Below, piece after piece: positions 1 through 7,631 of a stretch of 17,776 nucleotides of DNA (the first letter of the stretch is position 1; each line of letters opens with the position of its first letter). The stretch is from the NCBI GenBank assembly GCA_025997795.1, contig BNVB01000050.1, forward strand, positions 1-17,776. Direction: 5' to 3'. The position numbers and the translations under genes are program-made. Below the pieces are notes generated by a model. The model made no database searches, was not told where the DNA came from, and saw only the letters and a list, made by a program, of their open reading frames with translations. Origin of the DNA: Spirochaetia bacterium. GTDB taxonomy: Bacteria > Spirochaetota > Spirochaetia > Treponematales > Breznakiellaceae.

Positions 1-759
1 CTCTTCGTAGGAAATTGAATCAATACGGAATGCGTTCCGCACCAGCTTGGGGTCCGCCGTAAGAATTCCGTCCACATCGGTCCAGATTTCTACACATTCC
101 GCATCCAGCGCAGCGCCATAGATGGCCGCAGATAAATCGGAACCTCCCCGGCCCAGGGTGCTGGTATCGCCGTTTTTTGTCCGCCCCACAAAACCGGAAG
201 CGACATACATGGTTTGAGCCGGTGATATTTTTATTTTTTCCTTAATGTTCCGGTATGTTTCGGCCGCCGCCACATGAGCCGCACCGTAGGTTTCATTGGT
301 AACAATTACTTCCCGGGAATCGAGGTATTCGGCGTTTAAACCGGAAGCGCAAAGAACGCGGACAATAAGCGGCGCCGAAAGCCGTTCGCCGTAACTCATC
401 ACACTGTCCAGGGTGCGGGGAGAAAGCTCCCGCAGTATGGCTATACCGTCCAGCATACGGATAAGTTCTGCAAAAGACCTGCTTATATCCGCTTCGGCGG
501 CTTTTTGTTCATCACCCTGTAGAAAGGCAGCGCTGATCGCGGCATGACGGCGGCGGGCTTCGTCAAATACCGCCGGGTCAAAGGAACCTTTTTCCGCCGC
601 TTTTGCCGCTGCGATAAGGGTATCCGTAATTCCCGACAGGGCAGAAACCACCACCACCGCTGTTTTGCCTGAGTGTTCCCCGTCCTTTACAATGGAAACA
701 AGTTTTGTTATTGCCTCCGGAGAACCTACGGATGTACCGCCGAATTTAAGTACCAACAT
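1..759 (-). CDS. Aspartate kinase, N-terminal part (truncated by window edge)
   Basis: Phosphorylates L-aspartate with ATP, the first step towards lysine, threonine and methionine; cytoplasmic. The frame is open for 253 codons from ATG 759 to base 1 and continues beyond the window. The N-terminus carries the family motif KFGGTSVGS (residues 5-13). Further in come ELSPRTLDSVMSYGERLSAPL-type sequence in mid-domain, a GRGGSD nucleotide-binding loop and TDVDGILTADP near the end of the visible part. It therefore covers most of the amino-acid kinase domain. The C-terminal ACT regulatory domains, and any homoserine dehydrogenase fusion (ThrA type), would lie off the window, so lysC and thrA cannot be told apart. 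The nearest Shine-Dalgarno match, GGAG, sits about 12 bases before ATG, which is long; no later start could keep the KFGGTS motif. It lies 74 bp downstream of adk, same strand. Confidence 0.93.
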   Translation of the reverse strand, partial: MLVLKFGGTSVGSPEAITKLVSIVKDGEHSGKTAVVVVSALSGITDTLIAAAKAAEKGSFDPAVFDEARRRHAAISAAFLQGDEQKAAEADISRSFAELIRMLDGIAILRELSPRTLDSVMSYGERLSAPLIVRVLCASGLNAEYLDSREVIVTNETYGAAHVAAAETYRNIKEKIKISPAQTMYVASGFVGRTKNGDTSTLGRGGSDLSAAIYGAALDAECVEIWTDVDGILTADPKLVRNAFRIDSISYEE

Positions 760-833
760 GGGGTAATGATACTCCGCCTGGGGAGGGAATTTCTACCGGG
801 GTAATGCGGCGGGCCGCTAAGACACCACTCCCG

Positions 834-1469
834 CTAGGAACTTATGTGTAGGCTTTTTTTAAAATTTTCCACCACCTGGTCCACCGCTGGCCGGGCATCT
901 ACATCAACCAAGAGATTCCGTTCGCGGTAGAAACCGATAAGGGGGGCGGTCTGGGCGCGGTACACTTCCAGGCGTTTGCTTATGGCATCCGGTTTGTCAT
1001 CGTCCCGGGTATATACTTCGCCGCCGCAATGGTCGCAGATGCCTTCCTGTTTGGGTTTATCAAAAACCTGGTGAAAATTGTAACCGCATTTACGGCAGGT
1101 ACGGCGGCCGCCGAGGCGTTCAAGTACGCTGTCGTTGGGGATATCAAAGTTTACCACTTTATCCACGGCGGAAAAAACTGCCAGCGCTTCTGCCTGGGGG
1201 ATGGTCCGGGGAAAACCGTCCAGGATGTAGCCCTTTTGGGCATCATCCTGGGAGAGTCGTTCCTTTACAAGGCCGGTGGTGGTTTCATCGTCCACAAGTT
1301 TTCCCGAATCCAGGATATCCTTTACCTTAAGACCAAGGGGCGATTTAGCGGCTATGGCGGCTCGGAAAATATTCCCCGTACTGATGTGGGGAACCTTGAG
1401 GATTTCCAGCGCTTTGGCGGCCAGGGTACCCTTTCCCGCTCCAGGGGGGCCCAAAAATATCAGTTTCAT
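834..1469 (-). CDS. adk: Adenylate kinase, long form with zinc-type LID
   Basis: Interconverts ATP + AMP and 2 ADP in the cytoplasm; essential for adenylate balance. The protein has 211 residues, the usual size of the long bacterial form. Visible features are the P-loop GPPGAGKGT (7-15), an AMP-site HISTGNIFRAAI (28-39, with Asn where Asp is more common), LDGFPRT (83-89), and the DDDKPDAISKRL segment (156-167) of the LID/core junction. The LID holds four cysteines at 125, 128, 145 and 148 (CxxC-x16-CxxC), the structural zinc site known from Gram-positive and many other adenylate kinases. ATG 1469 is preceded by GGAGT at a good distance. It follows the dehydrogenase gene with a 54-bp gap on the same strand, so it may be read through from the sugar operon or have its own promoter; I see no strong promoter there. 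Confidence 0.97.
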   Translation of the reverse strand: MKLIFLGPPGAGKGTLAAKALEILKVPHISTGNIFRAAIAAKSPLGLKVKDILDSGKLVDDETTTGLVKERLSQDDAQKGYILDGFPRTIPQAEALAVFSAVDKVVNFDIPNDSVLERLGGRRTCRKCGYNFHQVFDKPKQEGICDHCGGEVYTRDDDKPDAISKRLEVYRAQTAPLIGFYRERNLLVDVDARPAVDQVVENFKKSLHISS

Positions 1470-1523
1470 GGAGAGGACTCCTTACAAAAAAGATCAATTG
1501 CTTCTATATTAGATTACCGTACA

Positions 1524-2603
1524 TTACCGTATTTCCACGGGCTTTTTCAATGCGGCGCTTTCGTACATGGCATCCACGATCTTCATGAGTATAAGCGCTT
1601 CTTCCGGTGTGTTAAGAGCCGGGGCCTTGCCGGTAATGGCATCGATAAAGTTTGACGCCTGGCCGGTACGTCCCATGGATTCGTCCTTTTCCGCCGTAAT
1701 GTCACGGTTTACCTGGACGCCGTATTCTTCGGTAAAAAGGCGGCAGCTGTCAAAACTCGTCGTGTCTATACCGTCAATGCCAAAGAGGCGCTCCACCTTG
1801 CCGCCGGCCTTTGTTCCCTGAAAGGTAACGGAGACTACTTCCCGTTCCACAAATTCCGCCCAGGAACAGCGGACAGCGAGTGTTTGCCCGGTTTTAAAAC
1901 TTATCATGGCATGACAGGAGGATTCCACGTCGGTAACACCGGCGGCGGAATCGGGAATGCCCCAGGGTCCTTTAAAAGCTTTGTTGTCCATAAAGTCGTA
2001 AAATACCCCCGCCAGGCACCAAGCCGGTTCGGGGTATCCCATAAAGTGGAGGGCCAGATCCATCATGTGGGGAAGGTCGATAACCGGGCCGCCGCCGGAA
2101 AGAGCCCTGGTGGTAAACCAGCCGCCAAAACCGGGAATGCCCGCCCGGCGTATCCAGTTTGCCTGGGCGGAGTTGATGTTACCAACGGCCCCTTCTTTAA
2201 TGTACCGCATCATGGCCCGGGATTCGGGACGGGCCCGGTTGTTAAAATCGAACATCAACAGTTTACCGGCTTTTTTTGATGCGGCCAGCATCTCCGCCAT
2301 TTCGGCGGCATTAAGGGCCGGGGGTTTTTCGCAGAATACATGCTTACCCGCGTTTAAGGCTTCTAGCGCAACGGGCTTGTGAAATTTATTGGGGGTTACC
2401 ACAGAAACGGCGTCAAGATCCGGAATACCCTTAAGCATTTCCGCAAGGCTTTCGTAGATTTTTCCCACCGGCCGGGTTTTTGCAAAGGCCCCGGCACGTT
2501 TGGTGTCCATATCGGCCACAGCGGCCACTTCCGCTCCCGCGGCGGTAAACCCGTCGTAATGATAGGAGGCCATACCTCCGGCGCCGACAATTCCTACTTT
2601 CAT
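1524..2603 (-). CDS. Gfo/Idh/MocA-family NAD(P)-dependent oxidoreductase
   Basis: Soluble dehydrogenase of 359 residues, normal for the family, whose members oxidise or reduce sugars, inositols and related polyols. The N-terminal Rossmann fold starts with GIVGAGGMA (4-12). The family signature CEKPPAL (91-97) supplies the conserved Glu-Lys-Pro. The second-domain motif SGGGPVIDLPHMMDL (169-183) carries the usual Asp176, His179 and Asp182, with Pro178 where Gly is common. ATG 2603 has AAGGAG six bases upstream. It lies 27 bp after the sugar permease gene on the same strand, so the likely role is a catabolic step on the imported sugar or polyol. The family is too broad to name the substrate from sequence; inositol, a sugar acid or a keto-sugar are all possible. 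Confidence 0.93.
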   Translation of the reverse strand: MKVGIVGAGGMASYHYDGFTAAGAEVAAVADMDTKRAGAFAKTRPVGKIYESLAEMLKGIPDLDAVSVVTPNKFHKPVALEALNAGKHVFCEKPPALNAAEMAEMLAASKKAGKLLMFDFNNRARPESRAMMRYIKEGAVGNINSAQANWIRRAGIPGFGGWFTTRALSGGGPVIDLPHMMDLALHFMGYPEPAWCLAGVFYDFMDNKAFKGPWGIPDSAAGVTDVESSCHAMISFKTGQTLAVRCSWAEFVEREVVSVTFQGTKAGGKVERLFGIDGIDTTSFDSCRLFTEEYGVQVNRDITAEKDESMGRTGQASNFIDAITGKAPALNTPEEALILMKIVDAMYESAALKKPVEIR

Positions 2604-2630
2604 GCGCTGCTCCTTAGACCTAAAAATTAG

Positions 2631-3596
2631 TTACTCTTTGGAGGGTTTACGGATCATCTGCAGGGCTATTGCCAGAAGCAGGATGATTCCCTTTACCGTA
2701 TTGTTTACCGTGGTACTTAACTCGAATGCGTCGATGATCCGGCTTACCATAGTAAAAGACATGGTGCCAAAGATAATTCCCGCGGCGTGGCCTTTACCGC
2801 CTGACATACTGATACCGCCAAGCACAATGCCGGCAATGGCGTACATCTCAAAACTTACTCCCGTGGTGGCAGGAGAAACGCTGCGGTTCATGGCCACGTT
2901 TATAAAGGAAGCAAATCCCACCAAAAGGCCGCAGATTACAAAGAGGGAAACCTTAAGCCATTCAGTATTGATCCCCGCCAGGCGGGCGGCCCGGGCGTTG
3001 CTTCCCAGGGCGTAGATTTTTTTACCAAACTTGGTAGAGGTACACATATAGGTGGTAAGGGCCGCCACCAGCAAAAACATCAAACCCACAATGGGCATAC
3101 TGGCTATGGAAGAGTTGCCAAACCGGTAGTGAAAACCACGAAAACCGGAAAGGGTGGAATTAAGTTCGTAAAGTTTTGAATCGCTTATGTAAAGGGCCAG
3201 CGAGCGGAAGATAAGCATGGTCGCCAGGGTTACGATAAAGGGTGGCATTTTTACCAGACCCACGAGCAGTCCGTTAAAAAGCCCGGCAGTAAGACCCATA
3301 CCCAATGCGGCAAGGAGGGTGATAAACACATTGTTGGTGGCGTTGTATACCAAAACGGTAAGGCCCGAAATAAGCACCAGGCCGGAACCAACAGAAAGGT
3401 CGATGTCTCCCACCAGGATTACCAGGGCCATGCCGAAGCCGATAATACCGATTACCGCACTTTGACGCAGTACCAGCATGATCCCGCCCCAGGTAAGATT
3501 TTTACTTACCACCACAAAAGTAATAAAGATGGCGATAAAGATCACCACATAACTGCATCTGCTCCAGAGATTTAGGATATTGGCTCGTCTGGTCAT
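2631..3596 (-). CDS. CUT2 (ribose-type) sugar ABC transporter permease
   Basis: Inner-membrane channel subunit of a sugar importer, presumably a homodimer working with the double ATPase and lipoprotein encoded just upstream. The protein has 321 residues and is hydrophobic throughout, with roughly eight to ten membrane segments. Family motifs are GDIDLSVGS (63-71), the cytoplasmic coupling loop YALGSNARAARLAGI (195-209), and AIAGIVLGGISMSGGKG (253-269), all typical of RbsC/XylH/MglC-like proteins. ATG 3596 has GGAG six bases upstream and follows the ATPase stop by 32 bp. The substrate cannot be read from the permease; a pentose, hexose or polyol is expected for this class. Confidence 0.95.
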   Translation of the reverse strand: MTRRANILNLWSRCSYVVIFIAIFITFVVVSKNLTWGGIMLVLRQSAVIGIIGFGMALVILVGDIDLSVGSGLVLISGLTVLVYNATNNVFITLLAALGMGLTAGLFNGLLVGLVKMPPFIVTLATMLIFRSLALYISDSKLYELNSTLSGFRGFHYRFGNSSIASMPIVGLMFLLVAALTTYMCTSTKFGKKIYALGSNARAARLAGINTEWLKVSLFVICGLLVGFASFINVAMNRSVSPATTGVSFEMYAIAGIVLGGISMSGGKGHAAGIIFGTMSFTMVSRIIDAFELSTTVNNTVKGIILLLAIALQMIRKPSKE

Positions 3597-3628
3597 AAAC
3601 TACTCCGTTCTGTTGATTCCCGCCGGCA

Positions 3629-5143
3629 TTAAAATGTCGGCGGCGTTGCGTCAGTGGCGTGTAACATTACCGTGGTTTCGTCAATACTGTTCCTGTCCAG
3701 CACAGCATGGATTTGGCCGTGGTAAAACACCACACACTTATCCGCCACTTTTTCTATTTCCGGTATTTCCAGGGTGTTGACAAGGATTGTCCTTCCCTGC
3801 TCGGAAAGCTGCAAGATAAGCCGGTAAATTTCCCCCTTGGCCCCCACGTCAATACCCTGAGTGGGGTTATCAAGCAAAAGAATATCCGCATTGATATTGA
3901 GAAGCCGTGCCAGGATGATCTTCTGCTGGTTTCCGCCGGACAAACTGGTAATAAGGTTTTCGTGGGAGTGGGCCCGTATATTAAGAAGTCCCTTATAGGT
4001 ATTGTACTTTTGTATTTCCTGCTTTTTAAAGATATGGAAGTGTTTGGCAGAAAGGGTATGTTCGGCGATATAAGCATTTTCCAGGTTTGACATAAAACCA
4101 AGAATAGAATTTTCCTTACGGTTGGCGGGAACCATACCAATCCGGGCCTTCATTGCCTGGTGTATGGAAAGGCGGTCAAAGGTTTTACCGTATACCGTAT
4201 AGGCTCCGGAACTAAAGGGCAGGATCCCAAACATGGCCTGCATAAGGTTGCTTGCCCCGGAACCGGCAAGACCGGTAAAACCGATAATTTCGCCCTTACG
4301 GACCTTGAAAGAAATGTCATGGAAACCCGGGCCGGAACAATGGTCCAGCTCCAGCACCACCTCCCCCGCTTGTCGGTGAGAATAAATTTCCTTATCATCC
4401 GAAAGAAAAGAAATTTCCCGGCCCACCAAAAGGCTGGTTACTTCCCGGGGGTTGGTTTCGCTGATTTTTCCGGTTTTGATAAAACGGCCGTTCCGCAAAA
4501 CGGTGTATCTGTCGGCGATGGTAAAAACTTCGGGCATTTTATGGGATATAAAAATAAAGGTTATTCCCTTTTTTTGAAGCGACTTTACTATAGAAAAAAG
4601 ATGCTGAACCTCCGTTGTATTAAGGGAAGTTGTCGGTTCATCAAGAATGATAAGTTTAGCCTTGACATCCAGGGCTTTGGCTATTTCCAGAAGCTGTTTC
4701 CGGCTTGTTTCCAGATCCGCCACCATGGCCCGGGGGTTAATGTCCACGCCCAGTTCGGTAAAAAGATCGCTGGTCCGCTTTATCATGGCTTTTTTGTTTA
4801 AGGTCCGTGTTTTATAGAGCAGTTCTTTGCCTAAAAAAAGATTTTCAAAAACCTGTAAATTGTTAAAAAGATTAAGTTCCTGATGAACAAAGGCCACTCC
4901 GGCTTTTTCCGATTCGGTAACCGAAGCGTTTTCCAGGATATTGCCGTTTAAGGTAATGGTACCAGAATCTTTGACATACACCCCGGCAAGAATATTCATA
5001 AGGGTTGATTTTCCGGCGCCGTTCTCGCCAAGAAGGGCGTGGACTTCCCCTTCTTTAACTTCAAAGTCGACTTCTTTCAAAACCGTAACGTTAAAGAAAG
5101 ATTTGGTGATGTTTTTCATTGAAAGTATTGAATGTTCAGCCAT
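3629..5143 (-). CDS. CUT2 sugar ABC transporter ATPase (two ABC domains)
   Basis: Cytoplasmic energy subunit of the importer, 504 residues with two tandem ABC domains as in RbsA/MglA/XylG. Domain 1 has Walker A GENGAGKST (39-47), Q-loop Gln88, the divergent signature LETSRKQ (144-150), Walker B LIILDEPT (164-171) and switch His201. Domain 2 has a degenerate Walker A, GLAGSGASN (291-299), without the lysine. It also has a perfect signature LSGGNQQ (401-407) and Walker B LLLDNPTQGIDVGAK (422-436), where the catalytic Glu is replaced by Asn426. Loss of the second Walker A Lys is usual in this class; the Asn adds to it. I chose ATG 5143 because AGGAA lies just upstream. An in-frame GTG at 5194 would lie inside the intergenic hairpin and adds 17 residues unlike the family; ATG 5158 has no ribosome site. 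Confidence 0.93.
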   Translation of the reverse strand: MAEHSILSMKNITKSFFNVTVLKEVDFEVKEGEVHALLGENGAGKSTLMNILAGVYVKDSGTITLNGNILENASVTESEKAGVAFVHQELNLFNNLQVFENLFLGKELLYKTRTLNKKAMIKRTSDLFTELGVDINPRAMVADLETSRKQLLEIAKALDVKAKLIILDEPTTSLNTTEVQHLFSIVKSLQKKGITFIFISHKMPEVFTIADRYTVLRNGRFIKTGKISETNPREVTSLLVGREISFLSDDKEIYSHRQAGEVVLELDHCSGPGFHDISFKVRKGEIIGFTGLAGSGASNLMQAMFGILPFSSGAYTVYGKTFDRLSIHQAMKARIGMVPANRKENSILGFMSNLENAYIAEHTLSAKHFHIFKKQEIQKYNTYKGLLNIRAHSHENLITSLSGGNQQKIILARLLNINADILLLDNPTQGIDVGAKGEIYRLILQLSEQGRTILVNTLEIPEIEKVADKCVVFYHGQIHAVLDRNSIDETTVMLHATDATPPTF

Positions 5144-5190
5144 ATCGTTCCTGTTCATAAAAAATTTGAAGCTGTCCCAAGAAAGGTAAA

Positions 5191-5236
5191 CCACAAGGCC
5201 GAAAAAGTAACCGAAGTTTTTTCTTCGGCCTTGTGG
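5191..5236 (-). promoter_or_regulatory. Intercistronic hairpin between binding-protein and ATPase genes
   Basis: A perfect 13-bp inverted repeat: CCACAAGGCCGAA at 5191-5203 and its complement at 5224-5236, with a 20-base loop. It begins 26 bases after the binding-protein stop codon on the minus strand. The strand after the stem reads TTTACCTTTC, only a weak U-tract, so it could be a partial terminator or an mRNA 3'-end stabiliser. Structures in this position are known in sugar ABC operons to give more binding protein than ATPase. The hairpin is seen directly; its role is inferred. Confidence 0.7.
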
Positions 5237-5261
5237 TTATTATAACCCTAAACAGTACAGC

Positions 5262-6389
5262 TTAGTCAAAGCCGCGCCAGGAAGGATTATTCTTGTTAGC
5301 GGCCCAACTGGCGGTATCCACCAGGTGGGGAGGTTCATGGAAACGTTTGGAAGCCGCTTCGGTATAGTGCACCGAAAGGTCCGCGCCGCCAAGGTAATCG
5401 GCCATGAACTGGATGGCGTCAACAAAGAAACCAGGCCGGCAGGTGGGGCTCATGATCGACATACCGTCGGGCTGATAGAGCTGGTTTCCGGCGGAAGCCT
5501 TGGTGCGGCCCATGACATCGTAAAGGGCGATAAGGCCGCCGCATCCGGTAAGGACTTTAACGCTGGATTCAAAGACGGCATTTTCCGCAGCCTTGGCGGG
5601 AGTCTGGAGCAGTTCCAGGATACCCATGACAAATTCATCGTCCATGGTCCACAGCCACTTGGCCATGGTCGCATTGGTTTTGCCGGTAATGTAGGATTCA
5701 AAGTATTGTTTAGCATTGTCCCGGGACCAGTCGGCCACCTGGGAAGAGACGATCGAACCAAGCTGGGCATCGGTCCATTTTTTGTCAGCGGCGATGGTGT
5801 GGGCCTGGCCCTGATCGTCGTTAAAGGGTCGGGCGCCGGTAAGGAATTCGCGGAAGCCGTTACCCCGCTCAACGCTTACTGCGGAGTTGTCGCCGGGCAG
5901 TTCCCAGATTGCTTCGCCGGGGGTAAGGCCCTTTTCTACCATATAATAGGCAGCGCCGGCGCCGATGGCATAGTTATCGGCGCTCATGGCGATGAGCATT
6001 TTTTCCCGGATAAGGGGACTGGTTCCGTCCAGGAGCCGGTCAAAGAGGATAAGGGGGATACCCGCTTCGGCGATCTGTTCTACCGCAGCCTGGACCATGT
6101 TATCGCTGGCCTGGATAACCACACCGGCAGGAAGTTTGCTTTCCGCCAGCATCGCCTCGATCTGCTGGATCTGCTGATCCGGCGAACCGGCGGAACGGAA
6201 CACATAGGTGTATTTTCCCCCGGCGGCATTGAGCTGGCCGATTTTTTCTTCGGCAAAACGGGCGGCAGATCCGGTCCATCCGTGATCCGGCGTAGGTCCA
6301 AAGACATACACCGTGTTTCCGACACTCTTCTTGCTCGAACAGCCCAAAACCAGGGCGGCGGCAAGCAGTGCAAATACGATTCTTTTCAT
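5262..6389 (-). CDS. Sugar ABC transporter substrate-binding lipoprotein
   Basis: Captures the sugar outside the inner membrane and delivers it to the permease. The protein has 375 residues. It starts with a short lipoprotein signal, MKRIVFALLAAALVLGC, with lipobox LVLG and acceptor Cys17, followed by SSKK. The mature part resembles the ribose/galactose (periplasmic-binding-protein-4) fold: a VYVFGPTPDHGWTG first strand-helix, a SPDQQIQQIEAML helix, VVIQASDNM, IPLILFDRLL and a second lobe with WTMDDEFVMG. ATG 6389 has AAGGAG six bases upstream, and a strong promoter lies 30-60 bases before the gene. First gene of the importer operon, divergent from a LacI-family regulator. The ligand is not evident from sequence. 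Confidence 0.93.
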   Translation of the reverse strand: MKRIVFALLAAALVLGCSSKKSVGNTVYVFGPTPDHGWTGSAARFAEEKIGQLNAAGGKYTYVFRSAGSPDQQIQQIEAMLAESKLPAGVVIQASDNMVQAAVEQIAEAGIPLILFDRLLDGTSPLIREKMLIAMSADNYAIGAGAAYYMVEKGLTPGEAIWELPGDNSAVSVERGNGFREFLTGARPFNDDQGQAHTIAADKKWTDAQLGSIVSSQVADWSRDNAKQYFESYITGKTNATMAKWLWTMDDEFVMGILELLQTPAKAAENAVFESSVKVLTGCGGLIALYDVMGRTKASAGNQLYQPDGMSIMSPTCRPGFFVDAIQFMADYLGGADLSVHYTEAASKRFHEPPHLVDTASWAANKNNPSWRGFD

Positions 6390-6425
6390 GTTTCTCTCCT
6401 TAATGGATTTAGAAATTAGAAAAAA

Positions 6426-6454
6426 AGTATGGCATTTTTCAGAGCTTTTGTCAA
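6426..6454 (-). promoter_or_regulatory. Promoter of the sugar importer operon
   Basis: On the minus strand TTGACA (6454-6449) and CATACT (6431-6426) are separated by exactly 17 bases. The -35 is a perfect sigma-70 match and the -10 matches four or five of six positions depending on weighting. Transcription would start near 6419, about 30 bases before the binding-protein ATG. This is the best promoter in the window by inspection. Confidence 0.72.
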
Positions 6455-6464
6455 GCGGTATGGT

Positions 6465-6561
6465 AAAATAAATAAAAATTAGGGTAAAATGGCATAAACA
6501 GGTACAAAAACACTGCCTATAAATGAAAAATACTTGAAAATTGCTTGAAATTTTCTGAAAA
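6465..6561. other. Phased A-tracts, predicted curved DNA
   Basis: Nine runs of 3-5 adenines on the plus strand are centred near 6466, 6476, 6487, 6497, 6508, 6528, 6538, 6549 and 6559. The spacing is close to 10.5 bp with one slot skipped. A-tracts in helical phase bend DNA. The block lies immediately upstream of the importer -35 and covers the regulator's candidate promoter, so it may act as an upstream element or help looping. The phasing is seen; the curvature is inferred. Confidence 0.6.
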
Positions 6562-6563
6562 TT
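6536..6563. promoter_or_regulatory. Candidate operator for the LacI-family regulator
   Basis: A 15-bp palindrome, AATTTTC-T-GAAAATT (6549-6563), has perfect 7-bp arms. A third copy of the half-site, GAAAATT (6536-6542), also pairs with the left arm at a 6-bp spacing. It overlaps the candidate promoter of the regulator gene and lies about 95 bp upstream of the importer -35. It lacks the central CG common in LacI-family operators, so the assignment is tentative. Confidence 0.35.
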
Positions 6564-6573
6564 ATTGTAGATT
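6545..6573 (+). promoter_or_regulatory. Candidate promoter of the LacI-family regulator gene
   Basis: TTGAAA (6545-6550), 17 bases, then TAGATT (6568-6573); five of six and four of six sigma-70 matches. The start would be near 6580, 20 bases before the ATG. It overlaps the palindrome at 6549-6563, which would suit autorepression. Confidence 0.4.
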
Positions 6574-6600
6574 TGAGAGATTAGTAAAGGACGACGATCA

Positions 6601-7608
6601 ATGAAAGAGGATATTAACTATCAGGAAATTGCCGAAAAAACCGGGGTATCGATATCCACGATTTCCCGGATCCTTACCGGATCCGCCAGAGTTGCCGAGG
6701 CCACCAGCGCCCGGGTGTTTGAATTTTTTGAAAAAAACAACTACGACATCACGTTCCTGCGCTCAAAAAAGGCCCGCTCCGGGGGGATTATCATCTTTAA
6801 CGTACCTTCCATGATCAATCCCTTTTACAGCCCGATCTGCGGCGGTGCCCGGGCGGCGGCGCAGACCTACGGGTACAATCTTTTAATCAACGAGGAACAT
6901 ATCACCGGCAATACCATCGACAACCTGATCAATTTGATCAAACGAACCAGGGCGGCGGGGCTTATCATTACCAATTCGGTTCCGGCGCTGCTGCTTAAAA
7001 AACTGGCCGCCGCAGTCCCGCTGGTACAGTGCTGCGAGTACGATGAAACGATTCCCCTCCCCTATGTGTCCATCGACGACATTGCCGCTTCCAAAATTAT
7101 TATGGATTATCTTTTTGCCCACGGGAAAAAAAATATCGTTCTGATGAACGGACCCATACGGTACAAGTATGCCCGCCACCGGCTCCAGGGGTACCAGGAA
7201 GCGCTGGCGAGGGCGGGAATACCTGCGGACCCGTCGCTGGTGTTCCAACTGCCGGAAGTAAGTTACGACATGGCGGTCTCCGAGGCGACCCGGTTCCTCC
7301 GGCGGGGCGGCAGGCCCGATGCATTTTTTTGCGTCTCCGACGTGTATGCGGCGGCGGTGGTAAAAGCGGGAAAACGCCTGGGTTTTTCTATTCCCGGCGA
7401 TTTTATAGTAGTTGGTTTTGACAATGTGGAAATCGCTTCCATGACCCACCCGGCGCTTACTACCATTAACCAGCCCAAACACCAGTTGGGGGTTTCCAGC
7501 TGTGAACTGCTCGTGGAACGGATCAATAACCCCCAGGCGCCGGTGCGGAGTATTTTACTGGAAACGGAACTGATTGTGCGGGAATCAAGCGCCGAGCGGC
7601 CGGAGTAA
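6601..7608 (+). CDS. LacI-family transcriptional regulator
   Basis: Sugar-responsive DNA-binding regulator, probably of the divergent importer operon. The protein has 335 residues, normal for the family. The N-terminal helix-turn-helix reads YQEIAEKTGVSISTISRILTG (7-27). The hinge after it (about 47-62) is divergent: the usual N-x-x-A-R-x-L pattern is replaced by ITFLRSKKARSGG. The effector domain follows the periplasmic-binding-protein fold, with GGIIIFNVPSMINPFYSPI, GYQEALARAGI and a C-terminal DFIVVGFDNVEIASMTHPALTTI block typical of ligand-responsive members. ATG 6601 is preceded by AAAGGA about ten bases upstream, a moderate ribosome site. Whether it represses or activates cannot be told from sequence; repression relieved by the transported sugar is the usual mode. 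It converges on the response-regulator gene with only 23 bp between stop codons. Confidence 0.93.
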   Translation: MKEDINYQEIAEKTGVSISTISRILTGSARVAEATSARVFEFFEKNNYDITFLRSKKARSGGIIIFNVPSMINPFYSPICGGARAAAQTYGYNLLINEEHITGNTIDNLINLIKRTRAAGLIITNSVPALLLKKLAAAVPLVQCCEYDETIPLPYVSIDDIAASKIIMDYLFAHGKKNIVLMNGPIRYKYARHRLQGYQEALARAGIPADPSLVFQLPEVSYDMAVSEATRFLRRGGRPDAFFCVSDVYAAAVVKAGKRLGFSIPGDFIVVGFDNVEIASMTHPALTTINQPKHQLGVSSCELLVERINNPQAPVRSILLETELIVRESSAERPE

Positions 7609-7631
7609 GCGGGGACGGTACCGGTACTTTG

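Noticed and set aside
1505..1531. Direct repeat ATTACCGT at the dehydrogenase gene end, considered as a control element for adk
   Set aside because: Only two 8-base copies, partly within coding sequence; no promoter of good quality could be aligned with it.
1029..1655. Plus-strand open frame of 208 codons across adk and the dehydrogenase end
   Set aside because: Crosses two well-supported minus-strand genes and their ribosome site; no family resemblance.
4160..4801. Plus-strand open frame of 213 codons inside the ATPase gene
   Set aside because: Shadow of the ABC ATPase coding frame; no ribosome site or recognisable domain.
5144..5194. Upstream starts for the ATPase gene (GTG 5194, ATG 5158)
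   Set aside because: GTG lies inside the hairpin and neither has a ribosome site; ATG 5143 does.
5325..6419. Open frame of 364 codons on the plus strand, antisense to the binding-protein gene
   Set aside because: It mirrors a convincing lipoprotein gene with promoter and ribosome site; its own product is low-complexity, glycine-rich and unlike any family.
6883..7482. Minus-strand open frame of 199 codons within the LacI-family gene
   Set aside because: Antisense shadow; the plus-strand protein has clear helix-turn-helix and effector motifs.
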